A DNA stretch of 15,671 bases. It comes from Phycisphaerales bacterium (GTDB lineage: Bacteria > Planctomycetota > Phycisphaerae > Phycisphaerales > UBA1924). How positions within the stretch are numbered: the first letter of the stretch is position 1; the number at the start of each line of letters is the position of its first letter. Shown in pieces: positions 14,137-15,671 of the stretch. The notes beneath the pieces are model-generated. The model made no database searches. It saw nothing but the letters and a program-made list of their open reading frames with translations, and was not told the DNA's origin. Location of the stretch: positions 1-15,671 of the forward strand of contig JAESSR010000086.1 of assembly GCA_016764015.1 (NCBI GenBank), read 5' to 3'. Made by a program: the position numbers and the translations under genes.

Positions 14137-15003
14137 ATGCACGATGACGCACGCACTTTGATTGCCCAGCACGCAAAGACCGCCCAACTCTTGGGTGTTG
14201 ATTTTTTGCCTCTGGGGACGGTGCCTCCCGGGTTGGCGGTTCAAACCGATGAACCCAGTAGCCAAACTACAAATCCACAAGTTTCTGTACTCGGTTCCGA
14301 ACCCACGCCTGCTCCAAGTTTCGCGCCAAGCACTGGTCAAACGATTCCATCGGATATTCAACCCGCTTCATCATCCGAGTTGCGAGAGGCCTACGAGTCT
14401 GCTTCCTCCCAGCAGAACAAACTCGACGCACTCAAAGCAAAGTATGAGCACGATGCCCCACATCAGCATTTTAACACCACCTTCCAGAACATCGTATTCG
14501 GCGAGGGTGATCCAAATGCCGATCTGATGTTCGTCGGCGAAGCTCCCGGCGAGCAAGAAGACAGCACCGGGCGCCCATTTGTGGGTCGAGCCGGGCAACT
14601 GCTCGAAAACATGATCAAAGCCATGGGGCTCTCGCGTGAAACCGTGTACATCGCCAATGTGCTCAAAGTACGCCCCCCGGGCAATGCCACACCGACCGCT
14701 CGTGAGGCAGCCTTGTGCAGCCCATACCTGATGGAACAGATCCGGATCATTTCCCCAAAGGTGATCGTCACACTCGGGTTGCCCGCATCACACCTGCTGC
14801 TCGAAACGGCCGCCCCGATGCGTTCGATGCGTGGGAACTGGCACACATTGCCCGCCCATACTTTGGCTGATGGCATCCCCAAAGCCCAGATCATGCCGAC
14901 CTATCACCCTGCGTACCTGCTCCGTTCGTATACCGAGGACAACCGACGCAAGGTCTGGTCAGACCTGACCCAGGTGATGCAAAAGCTCGGGCTCTCTCAA
15001 TAA
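14137..15003 (+). CDS. Family 4-type uracil-DNA glycosylase lacking most Fe-S cysteines
   Basis: Removes uracil from DNA as the first step of base-excision repair. The 288-residue protein has a long Ser/Thr/Pro-rich N-terminal region (about 35-80), probably disordered, then the glycosylase domain from about 117. That domain shows FGEGDPNADLMFVGEAPGEQED, with motif A GEAPGEQED at 134-142, then GRPFVGRAGQLL at 145-156 and VYIANVLKVRPPGN at 170-183. The C-terminal active-site motif is HPAYLLR at 257-263. Family 4 enzymes normally hold a 4Fe-4S cluster with four Cys: a CxxC before VFGEG, KCRPP, and one further on. Here the CxxC is missing (A107 and Q110 by ungapped count) and KCRPP is KVRPP (V178). 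Only C194 remains, so the protein probably has no cluster. The ATG at 14137 has no strong Shine-Dalgarno. It stands alone on the plus strand. Confidence 0.92.
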   Translation: MHDDARTLIAQHAKTAQLLGVDFLPLGTVPPGLAVQTDEPSSQTTNPQVSVLGSEPTPAPSFAPSTGQTIPSDIQPASSSELREAYESASSQQNKLDALKAKYEHDAPHQHFNTTFQNIVFGEGDPNADLMFVGEAPGEQEDSTGRPFVGRAGQLLENMIKAMGLSRETVYIANVLKVRPPGNATPTAREAALCSPYLMEQIRIISPKVIVTLGLPASHLLLETAAPMRSMRGNWHTLPAHTLADGIPKAQIMPTYHPAYLLRSYTEDNRRKVWSDLTQVMQKLGLSQ

Positions 15004-15224
15004 ATGCCGTTGTGTACGAGCGATAAAGGCAACTAAAAAAAGTTGAAGATTCCTGAATCCTTCTGGAACCGATGCCCACTGTATACGAATATTGAGATGT
15101 GACGACAAGCATTGGCTATTCTCGCCGATGTATGAGAAAGCAGATAATCAAAGTATGTTCAAACGATCCGATAACGGTTCGTTCGTGATGATCTTGTCTG
15201 TGTATCCAATATGACCCCCACGAG
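15004..15224. other. Non-coding gap after the glycosylase
   Basis: No convincing gene on either strand. It contains short inverted repeats: CAACT/AGTTG around an A-run near 15030-15045, GATTC-CT-GAATC at 15048-15059, and AACGATCCG-ATAA-CGGTTCGTT at 15162-15183 (one mismatch). TATACG at 15082-15087 is a possible -10 box. With the terminator at 15225-15262 this could express a small RNA of about 170 bases, but the promoter evidence is weak. Confidence 0.3.
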
Positions 15225-15262
15225 ACTCGGCGCTTGGCTTCACGGCTAGGTGCCGGGTTTTT
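15225..15262 (+). terminator. Rho-independent terminator, plus strand
   Basis: A continuous 15-bp stem (including G-U pairs) pairs ACTCGGCGCTTGGCT (15225-15239) with GGCTAGGTGCCGGGT (15244-15258), with a TCAC loop and a run of five T. It lies 222 bases beyond the glycosylase stop codon, unusually far, so it may end either that transcript or an unseen small RNA. Confidence 0.8.
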
Positions 15263-15290
15263 CTAGATATTTGGGCTTTGATTGAATGGT

Positions 15291-15386
15291 GGGTGCCACT
15301 ACTCGCCGTCTTCGGCGCAGTAGTGTCTTTTGCTTTGTTCGCATATTGAAAGCACTACAGCGCCCTATGGGCGAGTAGTGGCACCC
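15291..15386. repeat. REP/BIME-like element: two inverted hairpin copies
   Basis: GGGTGCCACTACTCGCC (15291-15307) is repeated exactly as its reverse complement at 15370-15386. Each arm is also half of its own hairpin. Copy 1 pairs CACTACT-CGCCG (15297-15308) with CGGCG-C-AGTAGTG (15313-15325). Copy 2 pairs CACTAC-AG-CGCCC (15353-15365) with GGGCG-A-GTAGTG (15369-15380). The stem tip differs in a compensating way: a G-C pair in copy 1 becomes C-G in copy 2. The two copies face each other across about 27 bases of AT-rich spacer, in the gap between two convergent genes. This matches the layout of bacterial interspersed mosaic elements made of paired REP sequences. Confidence 0.8.
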
Positions 15387-15426
15387 CCCCCATGAGTGAT
15401 TGAGAATCGGTGATCGAAGTCTCCAT

Positions 15427-15448
15427 AAAAAAACCGCACACAGTGCGG
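15427..15448 (-). terminator. Rho-independent terminator of the minus-strand gene
   Basis: Read on the minus strand: CCGCAC, loop TGT, GTGCGG, then seven T. A perfect 6-bp stem, 36 bases beyond the minus-strand stop codon at 15485. Confidence 0.85.
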
Positions 15449-15484
15449 CTATGAAAGGGCTGATTGAGGTTTAATTCCGATCAG

Positions 15485-15671
15485 TTATGGGGCGTCGTGT
15501 CCTGGCATATCAGGCATCGAATCCATTGCATCCTCAGCAGCATCTTTGATGCCATCAACAATCGTGGAGAAATCGATCTCGGTCGATGGATCAAGTTTTT
15601 CAATCTTGGTCACTTCCCATGATGGGACTTTGTCAGCCCAGACAACCTTGAAGGTGAACTTGATCTTGTCA
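15485..15671 (-). CDS. Hypothetical protein, C-terminal fragment
   Basis: Function not recognised. Only the last 61 residues lie in the window; the start is beyond the right edge. The visible part begins KIKFTFKVVWADKVPSWEV, which looks like a beta strand pair. It continues with KIEKLDPSTEIDFSTIVDGI and an acidic tail with several Met and Asp (DAAEDAMDSMPDMPGHDAP). The coding claim rests on an open frame to the window edge, typical composition, and a strong terminator placed correctly after the stop. The acidic tail resembles in style, not in alignment, the tail of the single-span protein at 13721-14077. Confidence 0.65.
   Translation of the reverse strand, partial: DKIKFTFKVVWADKVPSWEVTKIEKLDPSTEIDFSTIVDGIKDAAEDAMDSMPDMPGHDAP

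Noticed and set aside
15225..15262. Hairpin as part of a tRNA or riboswitch
   Set aside because: A single long stem followed by a T-run with no cloverleaf or aptamer-like structure; a terminator is sufficient.

Overview
The window looks like a chromosomal stretch from a planctomycete of the class Phycisphaerae. The strongest evidence is a set of secreted proteins ending in paired dockerin-type calcium-binding repeats of the form DxNxDGxxNFFDVxxFLxxFxxGC. This 'GC-type' dockerin is characteristic of Phycisphaerae. Other support comes from small membrane proteins with CxxCxYxL zinc-ribbon tails, a glutamyl-tRNA synthetase with an enlarged region after KMSKS, and a family 4 uracil-DNA glycosylase lacking most of its iron-sulfur cysteines. 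The assignment is inferred from protein style, not from a marker gene.

Left part (1-6425). A membrane protein cut by the window edge, glutamyl-tRNA synthetase (gltX) and a small membrane zinc-ribbon protein are packed as one probable operon; the last junction is a 4-base TTGA overlap. A secreted alpha-carbonic anhydrase follows with its own promoter and terminator. Glutaminyl-tRNA synthetase (glnS) comes next, with a perfect palindrome immediately upstream of its -10 box and a terminator behind it. With both enzymes present, the cell probably charges tRNA-Gln directly.

Middle part (6426-12146). This is a run of envelope or secreted genes. It holds a 1053-residue beta-helix-like protein built from about 4.5 copies of a 180-residue repeat, a broken gene that keeps a signal peptide and half of a dockerin, and a 462-residue FG-GAP seven-bladed propeller with an exact 55-residue period. 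All three end in GC-type dockerin sequence. The first two are each followed by a clear hairpin terminator, so they are separate units sharing one export or anchoring route.

Right part (12147-15671). A UDP-GlcNAc 4-epimerase-like sugar-nucleotide enzyme overlaps a small membrane protein by ATGA. Then come an acidic single-span membrane protein and a family 4 uracil-DNA glycosylase. A minus-strand gene enters from the right edge. The 481-base gap between these convergent genes has a terminator facing each way, and between the terminators lies a REP/BIME-like element: two inverted copies of one hairpin with a compensatory base-pair change.

No tRNA, rRNA, CRISPR array, transposase or origin was seen. 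I do not see a clear new defence or metabolic system. The points most worth a second look are the REP-like pair, the glycosylase without iron-sulfur ligands, the dockerin protein cluster and the enlarged GluRS.
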